NCBI GenBank assembly: GCA_035624785.1
Contig: DASPQV010000051.1
Location: 152,178-216,177 of the forward strand
Direction of reading: 5' to 3'
From: JAJZNI01 sp035624785
GTDB taxonomy: Bacteria > Chloroflexota > Dormibacteria > Aeolococcales > Aeolococcaceae
DNA length: 64,000 nt
Within the stretch, counting starts at the first letter, position 1. Every line of letters begins with the position of its first letter. Shown one piece after another: positions 61,208 through 64,000 of this stretch. Made by a program: the position numbers and the translations under genes. The notes under the pieces are model-generated. The model was not told the origin of the DNA, ran no database searches, and worked only from the letters and a program-made list of their open reading frames with translations.

Positions 61208-61212
61208 TCCCC

Positions 61213-61890
61213 TCAGGCTCCGGGGACGGTGATCGGGTTAGGTGGCGGGGTGAACGCGGGGACGGAGTTCCAGTTGGAGAGGTCCAGGGTCCCCGAGGGC
61301 GAGCCGGCCTTCTTGATCTGCACCGGGTAGGCGGTGCCCGAGGCGGCGACCGCCAGGGTGTCGCCGGTCCCGGTGTCCTTGATGATCACCACCGACTGAC
61401 CGTCGACGGTGCCGGTGCCGTCGGCTGCGACCGATCCCTGCGGCTGCAGGGCGCTGGAGAGGTCAGTGAGGTCTGAGAGCGAGGACATCCCCGAGAATCC
61501 GGAGCCCGACAGGGCGCTGGCTGGAATCTCGATCCATTGGCCGGCGATCAGGCTCGCCTCGCTGCCGGCTCCGTACGCCTGGTAGAAGGCCGCCGGCGCG
61601 TTGAGGTACATGTTGCCGTTGACCAGCTCCATCTGAGCGCTGGAGCCGTTGAGGGTGAACGAGCCGCCCAGGTTGCTGCCGCTGACCTTGAAGTCGAATC
61701 CGGTGATGCCGTTGCCGAAGTCGCCGGAAGCCTTCATCTCGTAGCTGCTCACTCCCTTGACCGCGTTCTGAGCGGCCTGGAGGACCTGGCTCGGCGACTC
61801 CGACGCGAGCCCGCCGCCGCTGCCGCAGGCTGTGATCAGCGCGGCGGCGCTCGCGGCCGCCACCGCTGCGATCGAGAATCGGTGAATCAT
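61213..61890 (-). CDS. LppX/LprG-like lipoprotein
   Basis: 225 residues. Signal peptide with lipobox LITAC|GSGGG. The mature part (SQVLQAAQNAVKGVSSYEMKASGDFG, then MELVNGNMYLNAPAAFYQAYG and WIEIPASAL) has the beta-rich pattern of the LppX/LprAFG or LolA-like fold, which carries lipids across the envelope in mycobacteria. ATG 61890 is used; GGGGAG lies 10 nt upstream. A TACACT -10 box (61955-61950) would give a leader of about 50 nt. It is divergent from a second lipoprotein. Confidence 0.8.
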   Translation of the reverse strand: MIHRFSIAAVAAASAAALITACGSGGGLASESPSQVLQAAQNAVKGVSSYEMKASGDFGNGITGFDFKVSGSNLGGSFTLNGSSAQMELVNGNMYLNAPAAFYQAYGAGSEASLIAGQWIEIPASALSGSGFSGMSSLSDLTDLSSALQPQGSVAADGTGTVDGQSVVIIKDTGTGDTLAVAASGTAYPVQIKKAGSPSGTLDLSNWNSVPAFTPPPNPITVPGA

Positions 61891-62195
61891 GATGACGCAC
61901 TCCCCATGCGTGGCAGCCACGGGCGAAGAGCACCTGGCCCCGGCGCGGCAGTGTACAGCACCCCGGAGAACGGAGCTGGCGGGATCAAGCTGGGGTGGTC
62001 GGGGCGCTGCCGAGGTGCAGCCGGTCCCAGTGGTCCTGCGCTTCCGTGGGAGAGCCGGTTTCCGGGCACCCGCGCTTTCCGAGTGAAGCGCACCCGTGCA
62101 CCCGCGCTGTCGGGTGAACCAGATCCGCGCCCGCCAGCGGGTCTGCGGAGTTGGCGGGATCGGCAGATGACCGGCCGTCCGTAAACTCGGATCCA
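61891..62195. other. Intergenic region between two divergent lipoprotein genes
   Basis: 305 bp. It contains the minus-strand TACACT box at 61950-61955, the plus-strand TAAACT box at 62182-62187, a 23-bp imperfect direct repeat (62066 and 62098, period 32), and an inverted repeat CACCCG-6 nt-CGGGTG near 62099-62116. No gene or RNA was recognised. Confidence 0.5.
62182..62187 (+). promoter_or_regulatory. -10 box TAAACT for the SurA-like lipoprotein
   Basis: TAAACT ends 8 nt before GTG 62196. Confidence 0.5.
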
Positions 62196-63242
62196 GTGTC
62201 GCTTCCTCGCTGGGCGGGTCGTGCCGTGATCGCGGCCGTCCCCCTGCTGACCCTGGCCGCCTGCGGCGCTCCAGCAGCCTCGTCGCCCTCCGCCTCCCAG
62301 CCGGTCGCCCGGGTGGCCGGCTCGGTGATCTCCGAGGCGCAGCTGGACGTCAGGCTTCAGAGCGCCCTGGCTGACCTGGCGGCGGCGGGCGGGCCCACCT
62401 CCGATCCGCAGATGCTCACCCAGGTCACCGGGACGGTGGTGGGAAGCCTGATCTTCGACACCGTGGTCGCGGAGGAGGCGGCCAGGCTGCACGTCGCCGC
62501 CACCCCGTCCCAGGTCGATGACCGGATCCGCCAGTTCACTCAGGACGCGGGCGGCGCCGCCCAGCTCCAGGCTCAGCTGGCCGCCGCCGGGCAGTCCATG
62601 GCCGGCCTCCGCGACGAGATCGCCTCCTCGATCAACGAGCAGGGCGTGGAGGGCTACTTCGCCCAGCTCCGTGTCGGGCAAGTGCTCCAGCAGCTCGCCC
62701 AGGGGACGGATTTCGCGAGCCTGGAGAGCCAGTACAACGATTCCCCGGACACGTCGGCCAAGGCTGGACAGCTGGGCACGCTGAGCGCCTCCCAGGTGAC
62801 CTCCGAGCTGGGGGCGGAGGCCCTCGCCGCCATCAACTCGCTGCGGGCGGGCCAGTACACCCGCAGCGCGGTGCGCAACTCCTCCGGCTACGAGATCATC
62901 CAGGTCGAGGCGGTGACGTCCGCGGGCTGGACGCTGCGCGAGGTCCTGGTCGCCGCTCCCCAGCCCTACACGGTGCAGGAGCGGCCCGACTGGTTCGCCG
63001 AGGAGGTCTACTACCAGATCTACCAGGAATGCCAGACCCACCAGATCACCGTCTTCGGGGCCTACGCGAAGGTGCCGGGAGCCGATCCCTGCAATTCCGG
63101 CGGTGCCCCGGCTTCGCCCGGGGCCGCCTCTCCCGCTCCGTCGCCGGGCGCGACCGTGACTCCCAGCGGGCTGGCGTCGCCCGCGGCCTCCCCCTCCCCG
63201 TCGCCGGTCGCCTCCTCCTCACCCTCCGCAGCGTCGGGGTGA
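62196..63242 (+). CDS. SurA/PrsA-like foldase lipoprotein
   Basis: 348 residues. Signal peptide with lipobox TLAAC|GAPAA. The SurA-type helical N domain follows (ARVAGSVISEAQLDVRLQSALADLA...AARLHVAATPSQVDDRIRQF), then a parvulin-like region (VLQQLAQGTDFASLESQYNDSPDTSAKAGQLGTLSASQ...SSGYEIIQVEAV). The C-terminus is a Ser/Pro/Ala-rich tail. It is anchored outside the membrane and probably helps fold exported proteins. Parvulin active residues are only partly conserved, so isomerase activity is unsure. Confidence 0.85.
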   Translation: MSLPRWAGRAVIAAVPLLTLAACGAPAASSPSASQPVARVAGSVISEAQLDVRLQSALADLAAAGGPTSDPQMLTQVTGTVVGSLIFDTVVAEEAARLHVAATPSQVDDRIRQFTQDAGGAAQLQAQLAAAGQSMAGLRDEIASSINEQGVEGYFAQLRVGQVLQQLAQGTDFASLESQYNDSPDTSAKAGQLGTLSASQVTSELGAEALAAINSLRAGQYTRSAVRNSSGYEIIQVEAVTSAGWTLREVLVAAPQPYTVQERPDWFAEEVYYQIYQECQTHQITVFGAYAKVPGADPCNSGGAPASPGAASPAPSPGATVTPSGLASPAASPSPSPVASSSPSAASG

Positions 63243-63347
63243 CCCGGCGGGGCAGCAGCCTCGCCTTCGCAGCCATCAACATGGCGCCATGACTCCGCCC
63301 CTCGCCGGCGTCGAATCGAGCGCCACCTCGCGCGTCCCGACCCCGCC

Positions 63348-64000
63348 GTGAGGGCGTTCCTCGCGGTCCCGATCCGCCCGCCCGCCCACGCGCCGGTGGC
63401 GGCGCTGATCGAGGCGTTCCGCCAGCAGGTCGCCGGGGTGCGATGGGTCGACACGGTGACCACCCATTTCACCCTCCACTTCTTCGCCGAGCTGCCCGAT
63501 GACCGGCTGCGGCCGGTGGTGGAAGCGGTGGGCGAGGCGATCGCCGGGCGGCCCGCCTTCCCGGTCCGCCTCGGCGGGTTGGGGAGCTTCCCGCCCGGCA
63601 GGCCGGCGGGGTTGGAAAGCCCGCTGCCAGCTCGCCCGGAGGATCTGGTGGGGGCCCGCGGGAGGCCACTCCCCCCGCGTGTGCTCCAACCGCGGGGGGG
63701 CCGCGGGGGGCAACGCCCCCCGCGTGTGCTCTGGCTCGGGCTCGCGGAGACGTCGCTCGAGCTGACCGCGACAGCGGCCGCCGTCCGCGCCGCGGTGGCG
63801 GCCTGTGGCTTCGAGCTGGATCACCGGCCCTTCAGCCCGCACGTCACCCTGGGGCGCCCCGGCCCGCGCTTCGACGGCGGGGCCTGGCAGCGCATGGTCG
63901 GGACGGACGCCCGCATCCCCGGCTTCATCGCCGACCAGGTGGTGCTCTACGAATCGCGGGGTGGACACCACGTCCGCGAGGTGCTGCCGCTCACCGGACC
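63348..64000 (+). CDS. thpR: RNA 2',3'-cyclic phosphodiesterase (ThpR), 3'-truncated by the window, with in-frame repeat insertion
   Basis: The frame opens at GTG 63348 (VRAFLAVPIRPP) and runs to the window edge. Both 2H motifs are present: THFTLHFF near residue 45 and SPHVTLGRPGP near residue 168. Between GLGSFPPG and PRVLWLGLAE, normally adjacent, about 45 extra residues (AGLESPLPARPEDLV...GGRGGQRP) are inserted. They are encoded by a GC palindromic element and a 27-nt direct repeat. The fold could tolerate a surface loop there, so the gene may still be active. TTGs and GTGs upstream are not better starts. Confidence 0.85.
   Translation, partial: MRAFLAVPIRPPAHAPVAALIEAFRQQVAGVRWVDTVTTHFTLHFFAELPDDRLRPVVEAVGEAIAGRPAFPVRLGGLGSFPPGRPAGLESPLPARPEDLVGARGRPLPPRVLQPRGGRGGQRPPRVLWLGLAETSLELTATAAAVRAAVAACGFELDHRPFSPHVTLGRPGPRFDGGAWQRMVGTDARIPGFIADQVVLYESRGGHHVREVLPLTG
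63655..63735 (+). repeat. GC palindromic element, copy 2, with 45-nt-period direct repeat inside thpR
   Basis: A perfect 10-bp hairpin CGCGGGGGGC-AAC-GCCCCCCGCG (63702-63724). The 27-nt segments at 63660-63686 and 63705-63731 match at 24 positions, a 45-nt period that preserves the frame and doubles PPRVL. The element aligns with the reverse complement of 60256-60297. Confidence 0.6.

Noticed and set aside
61887..61907. Six-codon upstream ORF (MGSASS) overlapping the LppX-like start by ATGA
   Set aside because: Its GGG AGT codons coincide with the ribosome binding site of the lipoprotein gene, and no start signal is seen for it; probably chance.

Overview
The window is 64 kb of very GC-rich bacterial chromosome carrying about 57 densely packed protein genes, one tRNA and no recognisable insertion sequence, prophage or CRISPR array. 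The gene mix is: an actinobacterial-type adenosine kinase, an Mca/MshB-like PIG-L deacetylase, HadA/HadB-like MaoC proteins, a K+-independent H+-pyrophosphatase, a GerW/YtfJ protein, abundant GTG starts and many promoters that look like a -10 box with the start codon right behind it. This points to a high-GC terrabacterial lineage, either Actinobacteriota-like or Chloroflexota/Dormibacterota-like. That placement is inference; no rRNA or ribosomal protein gene is present to fix it.

Layout. 1-4 kb: the 5' end of a polysaccharide-export permease, then apt, ahcY and an M16 peptidase. 4-6 kb: a two-gene ABC-2 exporter read leftward behind a 205-nt leader that looks like a complete transcription attenuator. 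6-14 kb: glutamate dehydrogenase, a rhodanese, a repetitive tail-anchored protein, a polytopic membrane protein, a LOG-like protein, hpt and an ABC-F ATPase. 14-20 kb: a methyltransferase, a GyrI-like protein, a nucleoside-phosphorylase-like protein divergent from adenosine kinase, and a PIG-L deacetylase. 20-28 kb: etfBA, a hybrid histidine kinase with its OmpR-type regulator, a LysM-CHAP hydrolase, two MaoC proteins and an acyl-CoA dehydrogenase. 28-34 kb: an Ig-repeat surface protein with an elaborate promoter and 5' UTR, an SDR, a GH5-like pseudoenzyme, a cold-shock protein and a CinA-N protein. 34-46.6 kb: hppA, a GlcD-type oxidase, GerW, Mrp, an ATP-dependent DNA ligase, a dCMP deaminase, tRNA-CAU, several small proteins and rnhB. 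46.7-54 kb: an acyl-CoA carboxylase beta subunit, metK and a mannose-nucleotide cluster (manC, manB, cupin). 55-64 kb: a receiver and a GGDEF protein, an aminotransferase/aldehyde dehydrogenase/hydrolase run, two divergent lipoproteins and a truncated thpR.

Functional threads. SAM cycle and purine salvage are spread across the window (metK, ahcY, adoK, apt, hpt, and perhaps the phosphorylase-like protein). Acyl-CoA oxidation with ETF electron transfer forms a second thread (etfBA, MaoC pair, acyl-CoA dehydrogenase, carboxylase beta).

The most unusual signals are regulatory rather than a new enzyme cluster. They are: about 20 starts with a TANNNT hexamer 6-9 nt upstream (probable leaderless mRNAs); the attenuator with a 21-residue leader peptide before the ABC exporter; a leaderless 10-codon upstream ORF coupled to etfB; a palindromic GC element shared by the end of an aldehyde dehydrogenase gene and the middle of thpR, in frame in both; and a hairpin 5' UTR plus palindromic operator before the Ig-repeat surface protein.
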